A stretch of 64,000 nt of DNA from CALBTQ01 sp036725605 (GTDB taxonomy: Bacteria > Lernaellota > Lernaellaia > Lernaellales > Lernaellaceae), in NCBI GenBank assembly GCA_036725605.1, contig DAIMDW010000001.1, positions 310,001-374,000 of the forward strand, read 5' to 3'. The position numbers and the translations under genes are program-made. How positions within the stretch are numbered: the stretch's first letter is position 1; every line of letters begins with the position of its first letter. Positions 10,906-18,909 of this stretch are shown piece after piece. The notes below the pieces were generated by a model. The model was not told where the DNA came from and searched no databases. It saw only the letters and a program-made list of their open reading frames with translations.

Positions 10906-10927
10906 GCAAAAGCAAAAGGAGGAAAAG

Positions 10928-11428
10928 ATGGCCACGAAAATGAGAGTCGCCGGTTTGACCGTCGATCCATCGAGCAATGTGCCCATCGTCGTCCTGCAAA
11001 CTGAAAACGATGAGGAAATGCTGCCGATATGGATCGGGATCATGGAAGCCAGCGCCATCGCCTCGGAATTGGAAAAAATCGAAATTTCGCGTCCGATGAC
11101 CCATGATCTGTTCGTCAACACGTTGAAGGAAATCGGCGTTACCTTGGAGAAAATCCTGGTCAGCGAGTTGAAGGACAACACCTATTTTGCCCGTTTGTTC
11201 CTGGTCGACCGCCAAGGCAAGCGCTACGACGTCGATGCGCGCCCGTCCGATTCCATCGCCCTGGCGTTGCGGGCCGAGGCGGAAATCTGGGTCGAGGAAA
11301 GCGTGCTGGAACTGGCCCACAAACTCGACAAGGACGCCGCCTCGGACAAGCAGAGAACGGATGAGGAAAAGTGGCAGGAGATTCTGGAAAACATCGATCC
11401 GGACGACCTGGGCAAATACCGCATGTGA
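10928..11428 (+). CDS. bifunctional nuclease family protein (DUF151)
   Basis: 166 residues. It carries the family's LPIWIGIMEA segment, SRPMTHDLF and the RPSDSIALALR motif. Related plant proteins show RNase/DNase activity, but the bacterial role is poorly defined. The start at ATG 10928 has AGGAGG 5 bases upstream. The C-terminal tail (about 130-166) is charged. Its stop overlaps the GTG start of the VanZ-like gene. Functional confidence is limited to family membership. Confidence 0.85.
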   Translation: MATKMRVAGLTVDPSSNVPIVVLQTENDEEMLPIWIGIMEASAIASELEKIEISRPMTHDLFVNTLKEIGVTLEKILVSELKDNTYFARLFLVDRQGKRYDVDARPSDSIALALRAEAEIWVEESVLELAHKLDKDAASDKQRTDEEKWQEILENIDPDDLGKYRM

Positions 11429-11796
11429 TCTTTCGGCGCGCCGTTTGGCTCTACGCGCCGCCGCTTTTTTGGGCGGGCTTGATCTTCTTCATGTCGCATC
11501 GGCCGGCGCCGGCGGCAATGCCCGCAATGGCGGGGTCGGATAAAATCATCCACTTGCTGGTGTACCTGTTGCTCGCGTTGCTCGTGGTGCGGGCGTTGGG
11601 CGAACAGCGGCAGGTCGACGCGCTGGGGCTGGTCGCCGTCGGCGTGCTGATCGTCGGCCTGTACGGCGTGGGCGACGAGGTGCATCAATCCTTCGTGCCG
11701 TCGCGCAGTCCGGACGTGCTGGACGCCTACGCCGATCTGGCCGGCGCGACGATCGGTTCGGTTGCCGCCGTATGGGGCCGAACGCGCAAAAAGTGA
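11425..11796 (+). CDS. VanZ-like family membrane protein
   Basis: 123 residues from GTG 11425, which overlaps the preceding stop (GTGA). Three or four membrane segments are visible. The VanZ-family signature is clear: SDKIIHLLVYLLL near residue 37, then GDEVHQSFVPSRSPDVLD, which matches the conserved D-E-x-x-Q-x-F-x-x-x-R-x-x-x-x-x-D pattern. VanZ of enterococci raises teicoplanin resistance by an unknown mechanism; in most bacteria these small proteins are uncharacterised. Confidence 0.8.
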   Translation: MIFRRAVWLYAPPLFWAGLIFFMSHRPAPAAMPAMAGSDKIIHLLVYLLLALLVVRALGEQRQVDALGLVAVGVLIVGLYGVGDEVHQSFVPSRSPDVLDAYADLAGATIGSVAAVWGRTRKK

Positions 11797-11818
11797 GGCG
11801 TTTTGGGGAGCGCGGCTA

Positions 11819-11847
11819 TTGACACATACCGGTCGCAAACGTAGGAT
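11819..11847 (+). promoter_or_regulatory. sigma70-type promoter for the yfgM-like/bamB-like operon
   Basis: Perfect TTGACA at 11819-11824, 17-base spacer, TAGGAT at 11842-11847. The start codon lies 33 bases after the -10 hexamer. Confidence 0.6.
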
Positions 11848-11879
11848 GGCGCATCATTTTTAAAGGGAGAGCTGTATCC

Positions 11880-12686
11880 GTGGCTAAGAAATACAAAATC
11901 ACGCGGAAACAAATCAAGCAGGACGACAAGTTCCTGGCGGCCATCAAAGGCGTGACCAAGAAAATCGTGGTGCACGACGAAGAGGAAGAGGGCATCGATT
12001 GGATGCGCTTCCTGAAAATCGGCGTGACCGTTCTTTCCATCGTGATATTGGTCGGCGGCGCCGTGTTCGGTTTCGTCGCTTATCGCAATAAAAAGGCCGA
12101 ACGGCTGATGGCGCAGGCCGACGTCGTGTACCGCGCCCCGATCGTCACCGAGGAAGATTACAAAGCGAATCCGCAGTATGCGTCGATCGGCGCGTACATC
12201 GACAAGAAAAAGAAGTGGTCCGACGCGGTCGACCAGTTCAATATCGTGGTGAAAAACTACCCCAACTCCAAGTACGGCATCATGGCGCTGCTCAACTTGG
12301 GTAATTGTTACTATGAGTTGGAAGAATACCAGGAAGCGATCAGCAATTACCAGAAATACCTGGACAAAGTCGGTCTGGACGATCCGTTTGCCTCGTTGGC
12401 CCGGCAGAGCATGGCCTATGCGTTCGAGGCGCTGGGCGATCTGGGCAAGGCCGAGGAAATCTACACTTCGCTGACCGGGGAAGAGGGCTCGACCATTGCG
12501 GTGCTGAGCCTGCTGGATCTGGCGCGCGTGTACGAGCAGAAAAACGAACTCGACAAGGCGATCGGCGCGTTGGATCGCGTCGTGCAGAGCGACCAGATCT
12601 CCGCTCCATCCTTCTATAAATTGAAGCGTCGCGCCGAAGGCAAGTTGCAGATGCTCAAAGCGCGCGCCGGCAAAGAATCGACCTGA
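11880..12686 (+). CDS. membrane-anchored tetratricopeptide protein (YfgM-like)
   Basis: 268 residues from GTG 11880 (GGGAGAG upstream). A lysine-rich cytoplasmic segment (1-40) precedes one membrane helix (about 45-68), then a periplasmic domain with TPR units (AVDQFNIVVKNYP, NLGNCYYELEEYQEAI, AYAFEALGDLGKAEEIY, ARVYEQKNELDKAIGAL). This topology matches YfgM, a SecYEG-associated periplasmic chaperone partner. The next gene is bamB-like, as in the E. coli yfgM-bamB order, which supports the assignment. The stop overlaps the next start by one base. Confidence 0.75.
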   Translation: MAKKYKITRKQIKQDDKFLAAIKGVTKKIVVHDEEEEGIDWMRFLKIGVTVLSIVILVGGAVFGFVAYRNKKAERLMAQADVVYRAPIVTEEDYKANPQYASIGAYIDKKKKWSDAVDQFNIVVKNYPNSKYGIMALLNLGNCYYELEEYQEAISNYQKYLDKVGLDDPFASLARQSMAYAFEALGDLGKAEEIYTSLTGEEGSTIAVLSLLDLARVYEQKNELDKAIGALDRVVQSDQISAPSFYKLKRRAEGKLQMLKARAGKEST

Positions 12687-13894
12687 TGATGCATCGTCGG
12701 ACTCGAATTTTCCTGACGATATGCCTGCTGGCGACCGTCCTGGCGGCCGGTTGCGCCAACGTGTCGGGCCGGATGATCATTCCCATCGCGCCGGAGACGA
12801 TCGAGCAGGTCGACGCGGCGCCGCTGCGCGTGCTGTGGGCCAAGCGGCTGGTCGACGAAACCAACCAGGACCTGTGGCGGCCGATGCAGTACTCGTTTCC
12901 GGTCGTCGAGGACAACATCGTTTATCTGGGCAATACCTGGAACGCGTTTTACGCCTTCGACGCGCTCAACGGCGACATTCTGTGGAAGTTCGACACCGCC
13001 GGGCCGGTCGAATGCGGCGCGGTGGTGATCGGCGACAAGGTCGTGTTCGGCGACGGCGACGGCCGGGTGTATTGCCTGAATCGCCATACCGGCCTGCTGC
13101 AGTGGACCTACAGCGTGCAGGGGCAGGTGCAGGGGCGGTTGGCCACCGACGGTACGCTGGTGTTCGTGCGCACCTCGCACGAGCGGCTGTACGCGGTGAC
13201 GCTGGCCGACGGCAAATGGAAATGGATGCAGTCGCGGGAGATGCCCGACGGCTTTACGATCCGGGGCGTGAGCTCGCCGGTGGTCGACAACGGCCGCGTG
13301 CTGACTGGCTTTGCTGATGGTTATTTTATGGCGTTTCGCGCCGAGGACGGGGCCGAGGTCTTCAAGACGTTGCTGCAAAAGTCCGACCGGCTGGTCGACG
13401 TGGACTCGACGCCCGTGGTGGTCGACGAGCGCATTTACCTGGCCGGTTACGGCGGGAATTTCTATTGCCTGAACCGCGACAACGCCGCCATTCAATGGAC
13501 GTTCAACCGGGGCAGCGTGCAGCGCGCCGAAATCGACGGTGACATTGTCTATCTCAGCGACGACCAGGGCTTCTTGTTCGCTTTGGACAAACGGACGGGC
13601 AAGGATCTGTGGTCGTTCGATCTGCGCGAACACGACCTGGAGAATTCGCTGGCCAAAAGCCCGCGGCGCAAGTTGAAGATCCCGTCGACCGCCGTGCCGT
13701 TCGGAAAACTGGTGCTGGTCGCCAGCTCCGACGGATACATCTACGGACTGAGCCGCGAGAAGGGCGAGCTGCGCTGGAAATTCTGGCCCGGCTACGGCGT
13801 GACCTCCGCGATGAGCGTTGTGCAGGATCGCCTGTATGTGCACACCAACTTCGGCAACGTTTACTGCCTGAAGCCGAATCCTTTCTACCGCTGA
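12686..13894 (+). CDS. bamB: PQQ-type beta-propeller lipoprotein (BamB-like)
   Basis: 402 residues. A lipoprotein signal ends in LAAGC (Cys 23). Repeated blades follow with the PQQ-propeller pattern Ala/Tyr-D-x-x-x-G-x-x-x-W (FDALNGDILW, LNRHTGLLQW, LDKRTGKDLW, LSREKGELRW). BamB is the propeller lipoprotein of the outer-membrane beta-barrel assembly complex. Neighbourhood with a YfgM-like gene supports BamB, but other PQQ-propeller lipoproteins cannot be excluded from sequence alone. Confidence 0.7.
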   Translation: MMHRRTRIFLTICLLATVLAAGCANVSGRMIIPIAPETIEQVDAAPLRVLWAKRLVDETNQDLWRPMQYSFPVVEDNIVYLGNTWNAFYAFDALNGDILWKFDTAGPVECGAVVIGDKVVFGDGDGRVYCLNRHTGLLQWTYSVQGQVQGRLATDGTLVFVRTSHERLYAVTLADGKWKWMQSREMPDGFTIRGVSSPVVDNGRVLTGFADGYFMAFRAEDGAEVFKTLLQKSDRLVDVDSTPVVVDERIYLAGYGGNFYCLNRDNAAIQWTFNRGSVQRAEIDGDIVYLSDDQGFLFALDKRTGKDLWSFDLREHDLENSLAKSPRRKLKIPSTAVPFGKLVLVASSDGYIYGLSREKGELRWKFWPGYGVTSAMSVVQDRLYVHTNFGNVYCLKPNPFYR

Positions 13895-14186
13895 TCAACA
13901 AAAACAAAAGGGCGACGACATTCGAAATGTTCGGACGTGCTTTGTTGCGTCAAATTAATGAGTGTCACTAAGGCGGTCGTTCAAGTTGTCGGGCAACGGC
14001 CGTTGAAGGCAGAGCATGAGAGGTTCCGGCAGCAACGGCCGAAGCGGGGTGTTTCAGGGGGCTGTTCCTTGATAAGTCCCTCCAACCGATTTTATCGGAA
14101 ATATTACATAACCTATCTTATGCGCACTTTGCGTATTGAAGATTTGCTGGGGACTTACGAGGCTATTTCATAAATATCGGTTGATT
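13895..14186. other. convergent intergenic region, nothing recognised
   Basis: 292 bases between the ends of two convergent genes. A short open frame (13937-14173) has no ribosome site and no protein-like composition. No terminator with a T-run, tRNA or known riboswitch pattern was recognised; ccgat-ttt-atcgg near 14087-14099 is only a 5-bp hairpin. Confidence 0.5.
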
Positions 14187-15035
14187 TTATTGAGGATTAT
14201 CCTGCACCAGATCGAGCTGCTTACGGAAAAACGATGTGATGGCGTTTTCCACATAATCCGCATCGAACTCAAGCGGCTTGTTGGTGAACAGTGTCAGCAC
14301 CTTCCAGGCCGTGTCCTTCTCGGTCTTGGCGTGGCGCGAATACAGCACGTGGTACAGTTGGCGCATCTCCGCTTGCAGCACGACCAACTGCCGGTAATTC
14401 TCGTCCATGTTCTCTTGTAGTTGCCGATGTCGCGCCAACAAATCCAGAATCTCCCGCGCGATCATGCCGTCGATGACATCGATCACCTGTTGCGCTTTCG
14501 TCTGCGTCATTTCCGCGTGCCACGCGGCCACGGCTTCATGGATCACCACCGGATAACGCCCGCCGGCCTCCTTGGCGAATTGTTCCACCGCCTTGAGCAG
14601 CACGTCGACCCGCTGCCCGCGTTCGTGCGCCGAAAGCTTGTTTTCCGGCTCGACGGTCGGCAGCAGCATTTGCTGCAGATGCATAATCACCGCCCGCAGC
14701 ATCGTCCGGCGGATGATGATGGATTGCACGTCGTCGGTCAGGCCTTTTTCGGCTTCTTTCAAAGAATCACGGATCTTCAGATCGAGCCGAATGTTGTCCT
14801 CGTAGGCCTCGGTTCGTTCCATAAACTTGGATATATTATCGTAATAACTGCGCTCGATGGCATCCCATTGCGGCTTTTCGGTTTCCAGGCGGCCGTTGAG
14901 GTCGACAATCGCCGTCACGGCGTCTTCCATGGTGGAAAACGGCAGGTTTTTCGGAATATTCCAGTAGCCCAGGACCGCGAAAACGACCAGAGCAACAATT
15001 ATGTAACTGGCCGTTTTTATTGATTGTTTTGTCAC
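14187..15035 (-). CDS. membrane-anchored helical protein of unknown function
   Basis: 282 residues. The N-terminus has one hydrophobic segment (about 9-27, YIIVALVVFAVLGYW), followed by an almost wholly alpha-helical, charged domain without cysteines or recognised motifs, probably facing the periplasm. It starts at GTG 15035, overlapping the apbE stop by four bases, so it is translated with apbE. No flavinylation motif of the S/T-GAT type is seen, so I cannot show that it is an ApbE substrate. Confidence 0.65.
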   Translation of the reverse strand: MTKQSIKTASYIIVALVVFAVLGYWNIPKNLPFSTMEDAVTAIVDLNGRLETEKPQWDAIERSYYDNISKFMERTEAYEDNIRLDLKIRDSLKEAEKGLTDDVQSIIIRRTMLRAVIMHLQQMLLPTVEPENKLSAHERGQRVDVLLKAVEQFAKEAGGRYPVVIHEAVAAWHAEMTQTKAQQVIDVIDGMIAREILDLLARHRQLQENMDENYRQLVVLQAEMRQLYHVLYSRHAKTEKDTAWKVLTLFTNKPLEFDADYVENAITSFFRKQLDLVQDNPQ

Positions 15036-16084
15036 TTTGTCACCTTTTTCAATCGGGTTTTGGCGGCAAATTCGGCCGTGGCGTGTTCCTGCCCCTGATC
15101 GTCAAGCACAAACGCCTCGCATTGCGGATAATATTCGCGAAGCATCGCCAATCCTTCCTGCGGTCCCAGCACGAACACGGCCGTGGCCAGCGCGTCGGCC
15201 AGATCGCCGGACGGCGCGAGGATCGTCACGCTTTGGCACTTGTCGGCCGGCTTGCCGGTCCGCGGATCGATGATGTGATGATAGCGCACGCCGTCGCGCA
15301 TGATGAAGCGTTCGTAGTCGCCCGAGGTGGCCACGGACATTTCGCCCGTCAGGTGCATGATCGCGTACAGTTCGCCGCGCGGCTTGCGCGGGTGTTGGAT
15401 ACCGACCTTCCACGGATCGCCGTTTTTGTCGCCGATGATGGTCATGTCGCCGCCGGCATTGACGATGGCGTTTTTCACGCCCCGTTCCCGCAGTGCGGCC
15501 ATGGCCGATTGCGCCGACCAGCCTTTGGCAATGCCGCCCAGGTTCACCTGCATACCGGGCTCTTGCAGAAAAGCGGTGCGGTCGGTCGCCGACAAGATCA
15601 GTTTGCGATAATCGATCGTCCGCAGGGCGGCGGCCAGTTGTTCGGCGGTGGGCAGCGGCGCTTGCGGATCCTTCAGGTTGTACAACCGCCCTACTCCGGC
15701 ATAGGTCACGTCGAAAGCGCCGCGCGAATTCACCGACACCTCGTGCGCCAGGGCGACGATTTCGTAAATCGGCGGTGACAGCTTGACGGGCGTCCGGCCG
15801 GCCTGGAGATTGAGTTGCCGGATCTCCGAGCTTTCCCATTGCGGATGAGCCAGTCGTTGCAGTTCCTCGATCGCGGTGAAGGCGTGTTCGATGGCCGGTT
15901 TCGCTTCCGGCGCCGGCAAGCCGTAGGTCTGCACGGAAACGATCGTCCCCATCAGATCGCGCTGCATCTCCACCGCTCCGGCTGCCGGCGGTTGCGAGCG
16001 GTTGGAAAGGCAGGCGGTCGAGAGGATCAGCGCACCGAGCGTCAAGCAAAGGGCTAACCGTTGACGAGATATTAACCGGTCCAT
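15032..16084 (-). CDS. apbE: FAD:protein FMN transferase ApbE (lipoprotein)
   Basis: 350 residues with lipobox LSTAC (Cys 25). ApbE motifs are present in order: MGTIVSV, NLGGIAKGW, NAGGDM, TSGDYERF, HHIIDPRTGKPA and a C-terminal DALATAVFVLG. ApbE transfers FMN covalently to Thr or Ser of exported electron-transfer proteins such as RnfG or NqrC, using Mg-FAD. No Rnf, Nqr or FMN-binding-domain protein lies in the window, so the target is elsewhere. Confidence 0.92.
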   Translation of the reverse strand: MDRLISRQRLALCLTLGALILSTACLSNRSQPPAAGAVEMQRDLMGTIVSVQTYGLPAPEAKPAIEHAFTAIEELQRLAHPQWESSEIRQLNLQAGRTPVKLSPPIYEIVALAHEVSVNSRGAFDVTYAGVGRLYNLKDPQAPLPTAEQLAAALRTIDYRKLILSATDRTAFLQEPGMQVNLGGIAKGWSAQSAMAALRERGVKNAIVNAGGDMTIIGDKNGDPWKVGIQHPRKPRGELYAIMHLTGEMSVATSGDYERFIMRDGVRYHHIIDPRTGKPADKCQSVTILAPSGDLADALATAVFVLGPQEGLAMLREYYPQCEAFVLDDQGQEHATAEFAAKTRLKKVTK

Positions 16085-16110
16085 CGATCGCTTTTTTCCC
16101 TTTGTAATAT

Positions 16111-16140
16111 TTGCTTTGAATTTGTCTTAACATGTATACT
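16111..16140 (+). promoter_or_regulatory. candidate promoter for the Asp-rich lipoprotein
   Basis: TTGCTT at 16111-16116, 18-base spacer, TATACT at 16135-16140 (five of six consensus positions). The ATG is at 16168, with GGGGAGGA between. Confidence 0.45.
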
Positions 16141-16167
16141 ACACGTAACCATCGTGGGGAGGAAACT

Positions 16168-17616
16168 ATGTTCAGGACAATCGCCGTATTTTTGTTCGCC
16201 TTGACGATTGCCTTGGTCGGTGGGATGGCTTGCAGCAGCGACGATGATGGAACGCTCAGCGAATCCAATGCGGGTCCAAGCCCGACGGACGACGACGATG
16301 ATGACGACGTTGGTCCGGTGGTCGATGACGACGACGATGACGACGATACTGAGGATGACGACACCATCGACGACGATACATACGAAGGAGAAATCACCAG
16401 TATTTGGATCGAGCCCGATTTTATCGCCGAGCCGCGCGGCACGGAAATCCAATACGTGGCCAACGGTTGGGGCGCCGAGGGGCAAGAGGTGCACAACGTG
16501 CCCGTCAATTGGAATGTCGGCGATTCCTCGATCGCCGAAATCGACGAAAACGGTTTGGTGACGACCTTGTCCAACGGTTACACGCTGGTGACCGCCACGC
16601 TGCAGGAAAACGATCAAATCGCCATCAGCGGCACGCTCTACGTCAGCGGCGACGTGTTCGTGCTGGATGGGACCAGCGGCTATGTGGGCGTCGTCGATAT
16701 CTACGACGATTCGGTTGAAAGTAATTATTTCATCCAGGATCTCGAAGCCACGCCGACCTCCCTGGCGATCTACAATTTCCATTTTCTGGGCATCGGATAC
16801 GATACCGGAACGTCGGGCGGCGTCCAGAACGCCGACCTCGATCCGGAAAACCACGTACTGTTGGATGAAATTGCGCTGCCGCCGAATCAATTCCCGCAAA
16901 GCCTGACGACCGTCGATTGGATGCGCGTCTATCTCACACAACCGGATACCGATACGTTGGCCGTGATCGGCCAACAAGGCGCGAACTTCGGCATTACCGG
17001 TTATATTTATTGTCGCGACGACGACCGACCGACGGACGCGGTGTTTTTCGATCCGTTTTTGGTCGCAACGATCAGCCGCAGCGACCCGGACTTGAACGAT
17101 TACCAGGATGGCGCACTTTATTTTTACACCCAGGCGAACCTGCTGGTGAACAAGGTGGAAATCGAGAACGAAAATCCCTTTGCGGTGACCGTGGCGACCG
17201 ACGAGAACAACAACGTCTACTACCCGGTGATCAGCAGCGGCAAGCCGGGCGTCTCCGCGCCGCAGCTTCACCTGGTGACCGCCGGCATGTCGGTGGAAGC
17301 GTCGATTCCGATCAACGCGTCGCCGGCGGTGATCGCGGCGGATAAGTCCAACCTGATCTGGATCGGCGATGGCGATGATCCGCATGTGTACGTTTACAAC
17401 ATCGACGAAGATGATTGGCTGTTCTCGCCGGAAAATCCGCTGGTGCTGACCGGCGCCGGATCGATCACCGCCATCGAGGTTTCCGCCGATCGCAAGGAAG
17501 TGTACATCGGCGCGGCCAACGGCCGGGTTTACAAGTACGACATTCCGGCTCACGAAGTGAGCAATACTTATTCGTTTGGGAGTCAGTTCCTCCCGATCGA
17601 TATCGTCATTTGGTAA
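16168..17616 (+). CDS. lipoprotein with Asp-rich linker, Ig-like domain and putative beta-propeller
   Basis: 482 residues from ATG 16168 (GGGGAGGA upstream). A signal peptide ends at GMAC, so a lipoprotein is likely. Next comes a linker of about 45 residues made almost only of Asp with a few Glu, Thr, Val and Pro (encoded at about 16282-16385). A beta domain with GDSSIAEIDENGLVTTLSNG resembles bacterial Ig-like (BID_2) folds. The remaining 300 residues look like propeller blades (IAADKSNLIWIGDGDD, VSADRKEVYIGAANGRVYKYD). It is likely displayed outside the cell. The Asp-rich linker may bind Ca2+ or act as a spacer (inference). Confidence 0.75.
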   Translation: MFRTIAVFLFALTIALVGGMACSSDDDGTLSESNAGPSPTDDDDDDDVGPVVDDDDDDDDTEDDDTIDDDTYEGEITSIWIEPDFIAEPRGTEIQYVANGWGAEGQEVHNVPVNWNVGDSSIAEIDENGLVTTLSNGYTLVTATLQENDQIAISGTLYVSGDVFVLDGTSGYVGVVDIYDDSVESNYFIQDLEATPTSLAIYNFHFLGIGYDTGTSGGVQNADLDPENHVLLDEIALPPNQFPQSLTTVDWMRVYLTQPDTDTLAVIGQQGANFGITGYIYCRDDDRPTDAVFFDPFLVATISRSDPDLNDYQDGALYFYTQANLLVNKVEIENENPFAVTVATDENNNVYYPVISSGKPGVSAPQLHLVTAGMSVEASIPINASPAVIAADKSNLIWIGDGDDPHVYVYNIDEDDWLFSPENPLVLTGAGSITAIEVSADRKEVYIGAANGRVYKYDIPAHEVSNTYSFGSQFLPIDIVIW

Positions 17617-17642
17617 GTCAACAGTTCATAGGGTAGCGAAAA

Positions 17643-17948
17643 GTGTCGAAACGCAAGAAGCCTCGTATCACGCGGACGCCGCCGCCGACATGGGGACCGG
17701 TTGTCAGTTTGTTTGCCGTGGCGGCGGTAATTTCCCTGTTCGCCGGCCTCACCTTCTACTTCGCCGGACATTCCGACGCGCTGTTCTGGCAGCATGCCAG
17801 CGCCTTTATTGCGGTGTTCATCATTATCGCGGTCGGCGCGACAGTGCTGTTCGTTTTCAAGGCGGTGCAGTTATACCTGTTCCGACGCAAAGGCAGGGAA
17901 TTGGATAAGGCGCGCCGTTTTACGACGCCGGCGAAAAAGAAGCAGTAA
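17643..17948 (+). CDS. small two-helix membrane protein
   Basis: 101 residues from GTG 17643. It has a basic N-terminus, two membrane helices (about 19-42 and 52-74) and a basic C-terminus (RRKGRELDKARR, ending KKKQ), which suggests both ends are cytoplasmic. No family is recognised. Its last 29 bases overlap, tail to tail, the end of the opposite-strand gene. It follows the lipoprotein gene by 26 bases and is probably co-transcribed with it. Confidence 0.6.
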   Translation: MSKRKKPRITRTPPPTWGPVVSLFAVAAVISLFAGLTFYFAGHSDALFWQHASAFIAVFIIIAVGATVLFVFKAVQLYLFRRKGRELDKARRFTTPAKKKQ

Positions 17949-18909
17949 GCAGCGACAGCACGTCCTCGATGGCCGTTCGTTTGTTGGGCTCGCGCGGCTC
18001 GATGAAGAACGTGTGCCGATCGTACAGGAAAATCGGCAACCCCTGCTCTTCCAACCTATACTGCAAACGGCGGAACGTGTCCGGCGACAGCCGTTGCGGA
18101 TTGCCGCGCAGAATCAACCGGTGCAGATCGTCGAAGAACAACAGGGTAAACTGCAGGTCGTGTCGGTGCATGATTTGGTCGGCAAGCAAGCGAAAATCGA
18201 GTTCCTGCGACAACGGCAAACCGACGACGGCCAGACGCTCATCGCCCAACGCCACCGTGTGATAGGGCTGCGCGGCCAGCTCGCCGATGTTCTCCCACAG
18301 TTCGCGTCCGTTGTCGCGCAACGCCGGATCGAACGCCTCGAAGCGCCCTTCCACCAACGGTTGCACCGCGCGCCGAATTTGATAAGGATCCTCGCGCACG
18401 GCCAGGAACACGAAAAACCATTGCGACCACGGCTCCGGCATTTGCGCGCCGCCGCCGTCAACCAGCCGGCACAGGGCGGCGTTGACCTCGTCGTCGGCTT
18501 GCAGATGCTTCGCCAGCAAGGCCGTGCCGGAAAGTTGTTTGGCGTCATGCACGACCGTCACGCGGTTCCGGTACAGGCGCGCCAGAAAGTCGCGGTGTAA
18601 ATGGTGATGATCGAGCCAGACGACTTCGCGCAGCGACGGACGCTCCAGCACGGCGTCGATGAATTCCACTTCCTCGTCGCGCACCGGCAGCGCGGCGCAG
18701 TAAAGCCGCCGCAAATTCGCGTTGGCGATCAGCGCGGGCGCTTGAAACATGTGGCCGGTCAGCCCCTCGGGCGCGAAAAGGACGGTCTTCAAGTCGCCGA
18801 GGTGTCGCTGCCACAACACCGCGCAGGCGATGCCGTCCAAGGTGGCGGCGGCAAGCAACGCGCCGTCGCCCGGCTGTTTATCGGTGACGATCAGCGCCAT
18901 GTCGCTCAT
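17920..18909 (-). CDS. DHH-type phosphoesterase-like protein, divergent
   Basis: 329 residues. LDGIACAVLW (24-33) resembles the DHH-family D-x-D-G-I/A-S motif, with the first Asp missing, and VVWLDHHHL (97-104) supplies the D-H-H motif. SGTALLAKHL after it also fits the family pattern. DHH proteins hydrolyse small phosphodiesters (c-di-AMP, nanoRNA) or polyphosphate. The degenerate first motif makes activity uncertain. The ATG overlaps the mpl stop (ATGA), so it is the last gene of the murein-recycling group. Confidence 0.6.
   Translation of the reverse strand: MSDMALIVTDKQPGDGALLAAATLDGIACAVLWQRHLGDLKTVLFAPEGLTGHMFQAPALIANANLRRLYCAALPVRDEEVEFIDAVLERPSLREVVWLDHHHLHRDFLARLYRNRVTVVHDAKQLSGTALLAKHLQADDEVNAALCRLVDGGGAQMPEPWSQWFFVFLAVREDPYQIRRAVQPLVEGRFEAFDPALRDNGRELWENIGELAAQPYHTVALGDERLAVVGLPLSQELDFRLLADQIMHRHDLQFTLLFFDDLHRLILRGNPQRLSPDTFRRLQYRLEEQGLPIFLYDRHTFFIEPREPNKRTAIEDVLSLLTASFSPAS

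Noticed and set aside
8932..11181. 749-codon minus-strand open frame
   Set aside because: Lies opposite miaB, the fusion protein and the nuclease-family gene, all with clear motifs; no recognisable content of its own.
13937..14173. 78-codon open frame between bamB and the leftward helical protein
   Set aside because: No ribosome site, odd composition and it overlaps the convergent gap; likely non-coding.
15032..16084. Looking for an Rnf or Nqr operon beside apbE
   Set aside because: Neighbouring genes show no flavin-binding or electron-transfer subunits.
16282..16385. Dense GAC/GAT repeats that look like a tandem repeat or CRISPR
   Set aside because: They are in-frame Asp codons without spacer structure or fixed unit length.
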